The notes under the pieces are model-generated. The model searched no databases and was not told where the DNA came from. It saw nothing but the letters and a program-made list of their open reading frames with translations. A stretch of 64,000 bases of DNA from Oscillatoria sp. FACHB-1407 (GTDB taxonomy: Bacteria; Cyanobacteriota; Cyanobacteriia; Elainellales; Elainellaceae): NCBI RefSeq assembly GCF_014697545.1, contig NZ_JACJSA010000026.1, positions 43,937-107,936 of the forward strand, in the 5' to 3' direction. Below, one piece after another: positions 19,549-28,528 of the stretch. Position 1 is the stretch's first letter, and each line of letters begins with the position of its first letter. A program made the position numbers and the translations under genes.

Positions 19549-19907
19549 ACCCATGACCATTGACCATTGACCATTCACCATTGACTACTGACCATTCACC
19601 ATTCACCATTCACCATTCACCATTGACTACTGACCATTCACCATTCACCATTCACCATTCACCATTGACTACTGACCATTCACCATTCACCATTCACCAT
19701 TCACCATTGACTACTGACCATTCACCATTCACCATTCACCATTCACCATTGACTACTGACCATTCACCAATAACCATTGACCATTCACCATTGACTACTG
19801 ACCATTGACTACTGACCATTGACCATTGACCATTCACCAATAACCATTCACCATTCACCATTGACTACTGACCATTGACCATTGACCATTGACTATTGAC
19901 TAGTCAC
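19549..19907. repeat. Heptamer tract with 42-bp higher-order unit
   Basis: Fifty-odd consecutive heptamers of the types TGACCAT, TCACCAT, TGACTAC and TAACCAT. Between about 19580 and 19770 they are ordered: four TCACCAT copies, then TGACTAC and TGACCAT, giving a 42-bp unit repeated four times. The tract reaches within five bases of the next start codon. Confidence 0.92.
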
Positions 19908-19911
19908 CATC

Positions 19912-22113
19912 ATGGATACAACAACGGTTGAGCGATTGCGACCGATCTTAGAGTGTGCAGCAACCGTTCCCGGATATCGCGATCGCTTTCAGTCAGCAGG
20001 TTTGCTTCGAGAGAACGCTGCATCGGATGGCTCCCTATTGGTGGCGAATTGGCAACAGGCATTTCTCAATTTGCAACCGTTGGATCGAGCGACGGTACGA
20101 AACCAACCGGGGGCATTTTTAGCCAACGCAACGGACGTGGTGTATCGAGGGGTCACCAGCGGCACACAGGGGCGATCGCTCATTTACTTCGCAGGAGAGG
20201 AGTGGAACGCAGCCCGACTGCAATCTCGTCAGCGTTTCCTTGCCTGGTGGGGAATCACAGATGAAATTCCCATTCTCAATGTCGCCAGTCGATTATTTCC
20301 ATTGCGCCCGATGGATGGAGCACTGATTGGCACCTTGACCCCACCATTTATTTATCAACTGCTCGATCAATTAGCCATTCGCCCAACAGCCCTGCGAGGA
20401 TACCCCAGTCGGTTGTGTGAGGTGGCAGTGCAGTTGAGGCGTACTCGACTTCCCCCGGTTGTGGCAGTGATCTGCACTGGAGAGCGTTTGTATGGGCAAC
20501 AGCGATCGCTCCTGGAGCAGGTGTTTTGCGCCCCTGTTGTGGATGAATATGGGTGTCAGGAGACGGGTATCTCTGGGCTGACCTGCCCCGAAGGTGGACG
20601 TTTGCATTTAGACAACACCCGCTGCCTTTATGAGGTTGTAAATGGGCAGTTGCTCACTACGGATTTGTTGAATCAGGTAATGCCGATGGTGCGCTATGAC
20701 TGTGGCGATCGCCTGGTGATTGACCCTGAACCCTGTTCCTGCGGTCGTCCTGGGCTAACGGCTACAGTGCTAGGACGAGTCGAGGATACAATTCATACCA
20801 GCACCGGAGCACAGTTGGCGGGTGCTATCTCAATGCCTGCGTTTGATGGCATCTGCCAATATCGGGTCGTGCAACGGGATGACTCCCATCTGACTCTGTT
20901 TGTGCAACCACAGCATGAGTCATACCAGTTGGATAACTTAGTCAATTGGGTACAAGCAACATTTGGTGAGGTTGCGGCTCAGGTCATTATTGAAAAGCCT
21001 CCACTTTTAAACGCAGAACCTATCCCTGAGTGTGATGAGTTGACCTGGATACAAGCCATCACGCAGGGCAGTTGGGCACAGTGGATGAAGCAACCTGCCA
21101 TACCGACAGGCTCAGCCCAGGGTTTGGCGGAGTTGTGGCGCGAGTTGGTCAACCCACCCGTGATCGTAAATCAGGGCGTGTCGCCAACAGCAGGGCGATT
21201 ATTGCAACAGGTGATCGACAGTGCAGCGGACACAGACAGCACCATAGAGTGGATCAAAGTGAGACTGCTTTTGTTTGCGTGCAGCGTTTTATCCACTTCA
21301 GGAACGGCAGTATATCAGCAGGCGATCGCACGACTGCACACTCTCTTGCAACGCCAAACGTTGAGCCAACAACAGCAAGCTCTTTTGCACCTCGATCGCT
21401 TGATTCCCTCGCTCTATCTGCCCAATGGAGCGGAGATCTGGGCTGAACCGCTGCCGTCCTTCACGCCATTAGATACTTTTGCAGTGCATCACCTGCTGCA
21501 AGCGTTGGAATCCGCAGCACAAATGGCGATCGCTCAGGGTCGGTTGCCCCGGTTGCGACCGTTGTTGTCGGTCTTAATCGGTGATTTTCAATTTTTTGCA
21601 CCCCAATTTGGCGTGTGGTTGTTGGCATATTGGTTTGCATGGTTGCGAGAACAGCCTGTTCCCGGTGAGGTTCCTGCTCCCACTGATCCGTTTGCTCAAG
21701 CCTGGCTAGATTGGCGACACTTGCCTGCTCACCCTACTGACGGAGAACGGCTTCGCCTCGCTGCACTGTCAGTTTTAGAAGCCACGGTGCGATCGCCCCT
21801 GGAACAGACACGGGTTGTTATAGAGCGGGGATATGCTCAGCTTTTACAGCAACAACCACTTGACCCAGAAACGTGGTTACCGCAGGTGCAAAGCCACGTC
21901 GGGAAGATGAGTGAACGTCCTGCCAATCTAACGGCATGGGCACCCATTCTCAAAGCATTGGCGCGATCGCTCATGTCAGCCAACCAGCGAGCATTAGCCT
22001 ATCAATGCCTGGTAGCCGCCACCACACCCACATCAAAGGGGTCAGCGTTTGAGCGATTAGCCGCAGGGGTGAACGGGAAACAAGTCATTCTCGGATGCAA
22101 GAGTGGGCAGTAG
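19912..22113 (+). CDS. PaaK/CapK-like adenylate-forming protein with unknown C-terminal domain
   Basis: The N-terminal 390 residues resemble phenylacetate-CoA ligase/CapK-type adenylate-forming enzymes: YRGVTSGTQGRSL is the ATP-binding SSGTTG-like loop, VVDEYGCQETG and VRYDCGDRLVI match motifs A5 and A7, and CSCGRPG is a metal-binding-like pair. Residues 400-733 form an all-helical region I do not recognise. CapK-like proteins often sit in polysaccharide clusters; a glycosyltransferase gene follows 53 bases downstream. The start codon directly follows the heptamer tract and no ribosome binding site is visible. The acyl substrate is unknown. Confidence 0.78.
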   Translation: MDTTTVERLRPILECAATVPGYRDRFQSAGLLRENAASDGSLLVANWQQAFLNLQPLDRATVRNQPGAFLANATDVVYRGVTSGTQGRSLIYFAGEEWNAARLQSRQRFLAWWGITDEIPILNVASRLFPLRPMDGALIGTLTPPFIYQLLDQLAIRPTALRGYPSRLCEVAVQLRRTRLPPVVAVICTGERLYGQQRSLLEQVFCAPVVDEYGCQETGISGLTCPEGGRLHLDNTRCLYEVVNGQLLTTDLLNQVMPMVRYDCGDRLVIDPEPCSCGRPGLTATVLGRVEDTIHTSTGAQLAGAISMPAFDGICQYRVVQRDDSHLTLFVQPQHESYQLDNLVNWVQATFGEVAAQVIIEKPPLLNAEPIPECDELTWIQAITQGSWAQWMKQPAIPTGSAQGLAELWRELVNPPVIVNQGVSPTAGRLLQQVIDSAADTDSTIEWIKVRLLLFACSVLSTSGTAVYQQAIARLHTLLQRQTLSQQQQALLHLDRLIPSLYLPNGAEIWAEPLPSFTPLDTFAVHHLLQALESAAQMAIAQGRLPRLRPLLSVLIGDFQFFAPQFGVWLLAYWFAWLREQPVPGEVPAPTDPFAQAWLDWRHLPAHPTDGERLRLAALSVLEATVRSPLEQTRVVIERGYAQLLQQQPLDPETWLPQVQSHVGKMSERPANLTAWAPILKALARSLMSANQRALAYQCLVAATTPTSKGSAFERLAAGVNGKQVILGCKSGQ

Positions 22114-22166
22114 AAAGGGGAGAGTAGGGAGTGGAGAGTTTGCGTTAGCATTCGGATGATTCCACC

Positions 22167-23501
22167 ATGAAACAGAAAGCTACTTTAATTACGAATGCCA
22201 CGAATGGTAGTGACATCAGCGGTGACATCGATGGTCTAACCTCGTTGCCTGTATCAGAGTGGCTAGAGGTCACGCAAGTTCTGACTCCTGCGGAGATACA
22301 GGCTCATGTCACCTCTATTCGCAACGATGTTGTGATCTATCTGCCTAACCCTCATACCCTGTCAGGTCAGATGGCAATTCCTCTCATGCCGTCTTCCCCA
22401 TTTCTGATGCCCTGGTTTCCAGCCTCGCCATTGCCCACTGAAACTGCGATCGCAAACTCCAATGAGATCGTTGCATGGATTGCTTCCACCTGTTTAGTAC
22501 AACAGGCGGTGCCGCAGTTGCAGCCTTCAGACTGGACAGTGCTCCGCTTGGCTGAGGTGTTAGAGCGGGCGAGCATTCCTTTTGATTGGGCAACCGTGAG
22601 CGCACTGCCGCTAACGGATATGCAACGGGAGTTAGGGAGCAGGGATTGGCAGGATCAGGATCATCGCTCCGCCAAGGATATCCAAGATCGGTCTGTGTTA
22701 GCCCTGGTGCCTCATTACCGCTGTGAAGCGTGGTTGTCTCGTTGTTTGCGATCGCTCCTGGCTCAGACGCGCCCACCCGATGCAATTGTGGTGATTGACG
22801 ATGCCTCTAATCGTCCTCCAATCGGGATTGTAGAGCAGTTTCCCAACGTCACTCTGCTTGCTGCGCCCGATCGCGTGGGTCCCTATCGGCTGATTCAACA
22901 GGTGATCCATGACACCCATTATTGGGGGTATGTGTTTCAAGATGCGGATGATTGGTCAAGTTGCGATCGCCTCCAATCCTTGTTGGCTCTGGCATTGGCT
23001 ACCGGGGCTGAATTGGTGGGAACTCAAGAAATACGAATCGATGAGGAGGCTCAACGGTTAACGGCGGTGAATTATCCGCTTGATGCAAACGCGGCTCTAG
23101 CCACCAAACCGGGACATCCCCTATTGCATCCCACCAGTTTTGTCACTCGCGATCTGGTGCAACGCCTCGGAGGATTTGCCACTGGACTGCACTTTGGTGG
23201 AGACACCGAGTTTTTGTTGCGGGCGGTGTGGGTCGCTAAAGTCGTGAATCTCCCCAGTTACAGCTACTTTCGACGTAAGCGTTCTCACTCTCTGACAACC
23301 GCTCCTGACACTGGGTTGGAGTCTTCGGCACGGCAAGCGTTATTACGCCAACTGAAACAGCAGGCGATCGCTCGTCAAGCTGCATTTGCATCCGGAGAAC
23401 CCCCGGATCTGAGTCCGATCGCCACAGCTCCAGCAATTCAGTTAAACCACATCACAGGTCCACCGCTCAATTGTTCAGCCTCACCTGTATCGAGAGGATA
23501 G
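22167..23501 (+). CDS. Family 2 glycosyltransferase with N-terminal extension
   Basis: Residues 175-380 are a GT-A glycosyltransferase family 2 domain: LALVPHYRCEAWLSRCLRSL, then VVIDDASN (first Asp motif), and VFQDADDWS (DxD), with GGDTEFLLRA as the base-containing ED-like motif. The first 170 residues are not recognised and carry no signal. The C-terminal 60 residues are low complexity. It probably transfers a sugar to an extracellular or cell-wall polymer, in an operon with the PaaK-like protein upstream. Confidence 0.82.
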   Translation: MKQKATLITNATNGSDISGDIDGLTSLPVSEWLEVTQVLTPAEIQAHVTSIRNDVVIYLPNPHTLSGQMAIPLMPSSPFLMPWFPASPLPTETAIANSNEIVAWIASTCLVQQAVPQLQPSDWTVLRLAEVLERASIPFDWATVSALPLTDMQRELGSRDWQDQDHRSAKDIQDRSVLALVPHYRCEAWLSRCLRSLLAQTRPPDAIVVIDDASNRPPIGIVEQFPNVTLLAAPDRVGPYRLIQQVIHDTHYWGYVFQDADDWSSCDRLQSLLALALATGAELVGTQEIRIDEEAQRLTAVNYPLDANAALATKPGHPLLHPTSFVTRDLVQRLGGFATGLHFGGDTEFLLRAVWVAKVVNLPSYSYFRRKRSHSLTTAPDTGLESSARQALLRQLKQQAIARQAAFASGEPPDLSPIATAPAIQLNHITGPPLNCSASPVSRG

Positions 23502-23543
23502 ATTGCCTTAAGGTATAGGGAATGGTATCTGGGCTACTGGTTA

Positions 23544-25136
23544 ATGACGTTCATCCCTGTAATTGCTGCAACACAAGACCACGGAGCCGTTGCCGGACTG
23601 GTGACGATTTTGATCATTCTGCTGTTGGTTGCAACAGGAGTGGCACTGCTGTCTCGCCGCCTGCGACTGCCCTATGTCACGGGATTGGTGTTAGCCGGAT
23701 TGGCGATCGCTGACTTGTTGCCAGAGCGCATTGGACTCGATTCGGCGTTGATTCTCAATTTGTTTCTGCCGATTCTGCTGTTTGAGGCAGCGATTAACAC
23801 CGACCTCAGCCGTTTGCGAAGTACGGTTAAACCTGTGTCACTGTTAGCGGGTCCAGGCGTCATTCTCTGTGCTGGAATAACCGCGATCGCCCTGAAGTTT
23901 ACGCTCGGTTGGAATTGGATTCAAGTCCTGATTCTGGGTGTGATTCTGGCAATTACCGATACCGTCTCAGTGATTGCGGTCTTCAAGGAGGTTAACGTAC
24001 CATCACGCCTCTCAACCATTGTGGAAGGAGAGAGCCTGTTTAATGACGGCATGGCGTTGGTCTTATTCAGCCTGATCTTGCAGGCACATGCCACTGGCTC
24101 TATTACCGTAGCCGACAGCATCCAGCAATTTTTGCTCGTGATTGCGGGTGGAGCATTACTGGGACTGATTTTGGGCTATCTCAGTGCAGAACTGTTTTCT
24201 CGCTCCGATGATCCCCTGAGTGGCATCTTGCTAACGGTGGCACTGGCGTTAGGGGCGTTTCAAGCGGCGGAGTCAATTCACGTCTCCGGTGTGGTGACGG
24301 TCGTGGTCGCTGGATTGGTGGTCGGCAACACTGGCTTGACCCGCCGATTTTCTGCCTCTAGCCGCATCACTCTCTACAGCTTTTGGGAATATGCCGGGTT
24401 TGGGGTCAACACCTTTATCTTTTTGCTGATTGGGTTAGAGATCAACTTAACCACCCTGTGGCAAACACTGCCTGCGGTACTCGTGGCGATCGCGGCTTAT
24501 CAGGTGGGGCGGTTGCTGTCAGTCTATCCCTTACTGGCAATCCTGCAACGGTTCGATCGCCCTATTCCCCTCCGCTGGCAACATGTCCTGTTTCTGGGCA
24601 ACATCAAAGGTTCGCTCTCAATGGCGTTAGCACTCAGCCTCCCGGCAACGCTCAGCGGTCGCGGCGACCTGATCGCGCTGGTCTATGGAACCGTGTTGCT
24701 ATCCCTGATTGGGCAGGGATTGAGCCTCCCCTGGTTGGTGAAACAGCTAAACATTAGCCCAGTTCCCGCATCACTACAACAAGTTGAGGAGTTGCAGGCG
24801 CAGCTCATCACCGCCAAAGCTGCACAGGACACGCTAGACGAGTTACTCAAAAATGGCATTTTGCCAAAAGCCGTCTACGAAGAAATGCGATCGCGTTATC
24901 AGGTACAGGTCGCAAAGTCTGAGAAATTACTCCGAGAGCATTACAACCTGCGCTCTGATCCTGGAGCCATCGAAAAGAGCGATCGCCCCAAGTTAGACGC
25001 GATTCGGCGACAGTTGTTACTGGCTGAAAAAGGTGCTTTGAATCAGGCATTGCGACGACGGGTGATCTCAGACACCGTGGGGCGATCGCAATTACAAAAG
25101 ATAGATGAGCAGTTGCTCAGCTTAGAGGACGACTAG
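23544..25136 (+). CDS. Na+/H+ antiporter, CPA1 (NhaP) family
   Basis: An inner-membrane cation/proton antiporter. About twelve hydrophobic segments span residues 15-410. The ion-binding region reads AITDTVSVIAVFKEV followed by IVEGESLFNDGMALVLF, characteristic of CPA1 exchangers (usual form TDPVAV...EGESLLNDG). Residues 415-530 form a charged helical cytoplasmic tail (SLQQVEELQAQLITAK onward). Length 530 is normal. It converges with a response-regulator/TrkA operon, suggesting a small cation-homeostasis locus. Upstream spacing of 42 bases to the glycosyltransferase allows read-through. Confidence 0.9.
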   Translation: MTFIPVIAATQDHGAVAGLVTILIILLLVATGVALLSRRLRLPYVTGLVLAGLAIADLLPERIGLDSALILNLFLPILLFEAAINTDLSRLRSTVKPVSLLAGPGVILCAGITAIALKFTLGWNWIQVLILGVILAITDTVSVIAVFKEVNVPSRLSTIVEGESLFNDGMALVLFSLILQAHATGSITVADSIQQFLLVIAGGALLGLILGYLSAELFSRSDDPLSGILLTVALALGAFQAAESIHVSGVVTVVVAGLVVGNTGLTRRFSASSRITLYSFWEYAGFGVNTFIFLLIGLEINLTTLWQTLPAVLVAIAAYQVGRLLSVYPLLAILQRFDRPIPLRWQHVLFLGNIKGSLSMALALSLPATLSGRGDLIALVYGTVLLSLIGQGLSLPWLVKQLNISPVPASLQQVEELQAQLITAKAAQDTLDELLKNGILPKAVYEEMRSRYQVQVAKSEKLLREHYNLRSDPGAIEKSDRPKLDAIRRQLLLAEKGALNQALRRRVISDTVGRSQLQKIDEQLLSLEDD

Positions 25137-25187
25137 CTTTTGCCTCCCATTGCCTTTTCGTAAGGCAATCAGTTTGCAACTCGTCGA

Positions 25188-25871
25188 TTACCCTTCATTG
25201 CAGGCATCAAAAAAGCTAACCACTTGGTGCATCGAACCGGGTTTTGTGACCAACAGAATCGTTGAACCTGCCTCTAACAATGTGTTGCCGTTTGGAATCA
25301 CTAGATTGTCATGTAAGTGATGTTGATAGCCAATGATGAGCGAATCACTGGGAAACCGAGAATCTTGAGCAATTTGGGCAACACTACGTCCCACCACCGG
25401 GCACTTGGCAGGAACCGCCAGTTTTAACACTTCAATCTGCCCCTGCTCAAAATGCATCATCGACTCCACCTGGGGATATTCGATCGCATTTGCCATGGTT
25501 GAAACAGCCAGGTCGATCGCATTCACCACCATCGTTGCCCCCGCAATCCGGTATGGCTCTGCAAAATCCCGATGACGCATCCGCACCACGATCTGAGGCA
25601 CACCATAGTGCTTTGCCAGCGTCACCATAGCCAAATTCAGAGCATCGTCCCGCAGCACCGCCGCCAGTGCATCCGCTTTGCGAACGCCCGCCTCCAGTAA
25701 CACGTCTGTGCTGACAGCACTACCTTCAAATGCCATCACACCTAACTGATCCCGCGCATAGCGACAGGCGGCAGGGTCAACATCAATCATCGCCACTGTA
25801 TGCCCCAGGTCTACTAACTTTTGCGCCAGGTTAATCCCAACTAATCCGGCTCCACCAATCAGGACATACAT
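25188..25871 (-). CDS. TrkA/KtrA-type potassium uptake regulatory protein
   Basis: A cytoplasmic gating subunit for a K+ transporter or channel. The RCK_N Rossmann motif is YVLIGGAGLVGINLAQ with the NAD-binding Asp at the end of the second strand (IDVDP). Residues 140-225 look like a TrkA_C domain (VLKLAVPAKCPVVGRSV, GNTLLEAGSTILLVTKPG). It has 227 residues from ATG 25871, preceded by GAGGAG; the frame extends to 25892. It lies 40 bases downstream of the response regulator gene on the same strand, so the two are likely one operon. No membrane subunit is adjacent. Confidence 0.88.
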   Translation of the reverse strand: MYVLIGGAGLVGINLAQKLVDLGHTVAMIDVDPAACRYARDQLGVMAFEGSAVSTDVLLEAGVRKADALAAVLRDDALNLAMVTLAKHYGVPQIVVRMRHRDFAEPYRIAGATMVVNAIDLAVSTMANAIEYPQVESMMHFEQGQIEVLKLAVPAKCPVVGRSVAQIAQDSRFPSDSLIIGYQHHLHDNLVIPNGNTLLEAGSTILLVTKPGSMHQVVSFFDACNEG

Positions 25872-25911
25872 AGGGTTCTCCTCAATCAGCACTTAGCTAT
25901 TAATATAGCCT

Positions 25912-26589
25912 TTACACTTGTTTGAGCCGATATCCCAACCCGTGAACGGTTTCAATAAAGTCTTCTGGTGCTCCGGCAAGTTTGAGCTTTTGCCGCAGGC
26001 TCTTGATATGCGCTTTCACAGTGTCTTCTTCAGGAGGCTCCGCCAGTGACCACACTCGCTCGATCATCAAAGCTCGACTCAGCACACGCCGACCGTTTGA
26101 GAGCAGCAATTCTAAAATAGAGAACTCTTTTGGAGTCAGCCGCAGGGGGCGATCGCCATAGACCACTTCAAAAGTGCTGGAATTGAGCCGCAAGCTGCCC
26201 CACTGCGACACCGACATCGAGCCAGAACTGCCTCCGCGCCGCAATAGTGCTCGTACTCGTGCCAGCAACTCTGGTAGATCAAAGGGTTTCACAACATAGT
26301 CATCGGCTCCCGCATCTAACCCAGCAATTTTGTCAGCACTGGTATCGCGAGCCGTCAGCATCAACAACGGAAAATGATAACCCTGCATTCGCATCCGCTG
26401 ACACAGGCTCATCCCATCTAGTTTAGGCAGGGTGACATCCAGCAACACCAAATCATAGGGTAAGGTTGTCACTTGCTCCCACCCTGCTTCTCCATCTCGC
26501 GCCACATCGACCACATAACGTTGGTCGCTGAGTGCCTCCGACAAAGCATCCCCTAACTTGGCATCGTCTTCAACTAAGAGAATTCGCAT
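25912..26589 (-). CDS. OmpR/PhoB-family response regulator
   Basis: DNA-binding transcription regulator. The receiver domain (1-118) has acidic residues EDD at 7-9, phosphoacceptor Asp at 51 (LLDVTLPKLDG), and Lys in VVKPFD. The C-terminal winged helix (130-224) has RLTPKEFSILELLL, DTVKAHIKSLRQKL and IETVHGLGYRLK. Length 225 is normal. The cognate kinase is not adjacent. Being first in an operon with a TrkA-like gene suggests, but does not prove, control of potassium or osmotic response. Confidence 0.93.
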   Translation of the reverse strand: MRILLVEDDAKLGDALSEALSDQRYVVDVARDGEAGWEQVTTLPYDLVLLDVTLPKLDGMSLCQRMRMQGYHFPLLMLTARDTSADKIAGLDAGADDYVVKPFDLPELLARVRALLRRGGSSGSMSVSQWGSLRLNSSTFEVVYGDRPLRLTPKEFSILELLLSNGRRVLSRALMIERVWSLAEPPEEDTVKAHIKSLRQKLKLAGAPEDFIETVHGLGYRLKQV

Positions 26590-26737
26590 AAGTCAGCCCC
26601 GAAACCAAAATTTGAATTGTCAGCCTGCATCTACAGCGGCTTACACAAACAGTTTGCATAACAGCCCATCACCAACAGACCTGCCACTTTCCGAATCAGA
26701 AGCCGAGCCAAACCAGATGAACCTAGGGAATGTCTGA

Positions 26738-26872
26738 GAAGTTTTTGGCGGTTAAAACCGCGACTACAAGAACAAAGTCCACCGTTGCGGACTCAAACCA
26801 ATTCAGGCTCTCCGTAACCTGTGGAGGCAGGTTTTGCGCTTGTAACTGCGACTTTAGTCGCTGCTTTTAAGA
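26738..26872. repeat. Dispersed repeat, divergent copy
   Basis: Contains GCGGTTAAAACCGCGACTAC, AACAAAGTCCACCGTTGCGGACTC and TGGAGGCAGGTTTT modules found, more intact, in the elements at 14165 and 48098. It is followed by a mirror-like GCGACTTTAGTCGC palindrome. No coding content. Confidence 0.55.
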
Positions 26873-26887
26873 CACTCTCTTAGCTCC

Positions 26888-27082
26888 GATCGCCTCTCGA
26901 TAGAACCTGCTGTAATTTGCGGGATTTGTAATTTAGATTGCGTTGAGTTAGAGACAACCGCTGTGCAATTGGATACCTTATTGTTGAGTAGCTTACACTC
27001 GTTGCAAAACTTTACAGATTTGTCACCCCCATCTGTGTCTTGAGACAACTTAGTGGATTTAATCAATTCGCAAACTGTACAG
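26888..27082 (-). other. Possible relic of a TnsB-type transposon end
   Basis: Read on the minus strand from 27082 the sequence begins TGTACAGTTTGCGAATTG. A related block TGTAAAGTTTTGCAACGAG occurs about 70 bases inward, and an inverted one (CTGTAATTTGCGGGATTTG on the plus strand at 26909-26927) further in. Tn7-like transposons start with TGT and carry several binding sites for the transposase near each end. No transposase or opposite end is visible, so this is only a suggestion. Confidence 0.25.
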
Positions 27083-27253
27083 GCGGGTTGAGTAGACCTA
27101 TCTGCACCCTGCAATGGATTTGACGGTAACCCCTGCCCTAACCCAACATCAAACCCCCTAAACCCATCCTTGACGCCGCTATAAACCCTAATTTTTGCCA
27201 TACTGGATCAGGGTTACAGCCTTGACCCATCCCCTGTTGTTCCTGTTTTGGTT

Positions 27254-27694
27254 ATGCCCAGTCTTTACACAGAAATTGAGATCAATGCTCCCAGAGCGGT
27301 GGTCTGGCAAGCTTTGCTACGTAAGGAAGACTGGTTGCATTGGAACACTTTTCTGTTCGATCGCTCTCCCAATCAAAAATTTGAACGGGGGCGATCGCTC
27401 CTTTTATCGTTGCGGCGAGTCGCTGGCGAAGAAGAAACCGAGTTTGAGGCCAAAATCATTCAAGTCCAACCCGATGTCTGCTTGCGATGGGTTTCAACCG
27501 CACCGGGGTTTCGCAACGAACAGATCTTTGAGTTGCAAGATGTTGGTCGGGGGTGGACTAAATACACCCATCGAGAACAGTTTTCAGGGCTAGTCACTCG
27601 GCTCGCCCTGCCTTTCATTCGGCAGGATGAACAGCAGGGACTCAAACGAATGGCACGAGAGCTAAAACAGCACGCTGAGTTTTTAAGCCGTTAG
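27254..27694 (+). CDS. SRPBCC (START-like) family protein
   Basis: A 146-residue protein with the helix-grip pattern of the polyketide cyclase/START-like superfamily: SLYTEIEINAPRAVVWQALLRKEDWLHWN, followed by a series of strands and a final amphipathic helix (DEQQGLKRMARELKQHAEFL). Such proteins bind hydrophobic ligands; many in cyanobacteria are unassigned. ATG at 27254 fits the family start. A TTG six bases earlier is in frame. Isolated gene flanked by dispersed repeats. Confidence 0.8.
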   Translation: MPSLYTEIEINAPRAVVWQALLRKEDWLHWNTFLFDRSPNQKFERGRSLLLSLRRVAGEEETEFEAKIIQVQPDVCLRWVSTAPGFRNEQIFELQDVGRGWTKYTHREQFSGLVTRLALPFIRQDEQQGLKRMARELKQHAEFLSR

Positions 27695-27767
27695 TTTGCT
27701 TGAATACCTAACCAGAGTTTGGATAAGGCTTTTGGCAGTCGAAACCGCAGCTATAAGAGCAAAACCG

Positions 27768-27882
27768 ACCTGCGTCGGTTCGTCAAATCCTGCATTTTCC
27801 GGAGTCCGCGTCGGCGGACTTCGCTCTAGTAGCCGCGAATTCATTCGCCGGGCTCTCAAACCGAACTGACGTTAATTGAGAA
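27768..27882. repeat. Dispersed GAATTCGCGGCTA element, intact copy
   Basis: On the minus strand it runs TTAACGTCAGTTCGG, CCGGCGAATGAATTCGCGG, CTACTAGAGCGAAGTCCGCC, GACGCGGACTCCGG, ATGCAGGATTTGACG, ACCGACGCAGGTCGG. It is the uninterrupted version of the copy at 14165-14397. It includes two short palindromes (GCGAATGAATTCGC and GTCCGCCGACGCGGAC). Confidence 0.8.
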
Positions 27883-27985
27883 AAGACGTTCGGCGAATTG
27901 ATTCGCCAGATACTCAACCCGACTTGACATGACTGAAGGACAAACCGACTCAGCCATACCCTTTGAGGCTGACCCATAAAACAAA

Positions 27986-28018
27986 CCCTATTCAAGATGG
28001 AAACCATCCTAAATAGGG
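27986..28018 (-). terminator. Intrinsic terminator of petG
   Basis: CCCTATT...GATGG, three-base loop, CCATC...AATAGGG forms a hairpin about 30 bases downstream of the petG stop. On the minus strand it is followed by TTTGTTTT. Confidence 0.75.
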
Positions 28019-28046
28019 CTGAGTTATTTATAAAAGTGGTTTCTAA

Positions 28047-28160
28047 TTACAAACCGAGTTGATTGCCCCGTCTGTATTGCAGATAGGCAGCCACAAACAA
28101 CCCCGCCAACGTGATTGGGATCAAACCCAACACAATTCCTGAAAGTAAAGGTTCTACCAC
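28047..28160 (-). CDS. petG: Cytochrome b6f complex subunit 5 (PetG)
   Basis: A 37-residue single-span subunit of the thylakoid cytochrome b6f complex, needed for its stability. The translation [20 protein letters not shown] followed by [17 protein letters not shown] matches PetG along its whole length. It is too short for ordinary gene calling and starts with GTG at 28160; GGAG lies about ten bases upstream. A terminator hairpin follows. The adjacent divergent gene encodes a cytochrome M-like protein, consistent with a photosynthetic electron transport locus. Confidence 0.95.
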   Translation of the reverse strand: MVEPLLSGIVLGLIPITLAGLFVAAYLQYRRGNQLGL

Positions 28161-28528
28161 AGCTTATATCTCCGTATCACTATCAGGATCTTATCAAACT
28201 ACAACCGCTTTCTCGGCATGCAGAGCAAGTTCTCGTAAGGGTTATCCGTCCTGGTGAAAAGCCAGGAGTAAGGAAAGAAAACGAAACGACGGAAAGGGCA
28301 GGTCGGCGATTGACCTATAGAAATCTCTCTCATAGAAGAGTTTAATTTTTTTATATTTTTCTAATAATTGCAGGATGACCCCTGGGAACCGCTTAAAACC
28401 CAGGTAAATCGCCAGGGAACTGCAAAAAAAGAGAGGTTTAGACCTCAACCCAGAGAAGCAGACTTGCTTACCTTGAGCTAAAAAACTTAAATTAAGTTAT
28501 AAATTGAAAAGCTATATACATTTGTGTT
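28161..28528. other. Divergent spacer between petG and cytochrome gene
   Basis: About 370 bases with no gene. It must hold the petG and cytM promoters. A run TTTAATTTTTTTATATTTTTC lies at about 28342-28362; no clear -10/-35 pair can be assigned. Confidence 0.45.

Noticed and set aside
19560..19808. Open frame of 82 codons reading repeated HSPLTTDHSPFTIH
   Set aside because: It is only the translation of the heptamer array, whose period of seven makes long stop-free frames likely. No ribosome binding site or family.
26854..27201. 115-codon frame on the minus strand
   Set aside because: The translation lacks any domain and spans a repeat and the possible transposon-end region; composition is not protein-like.
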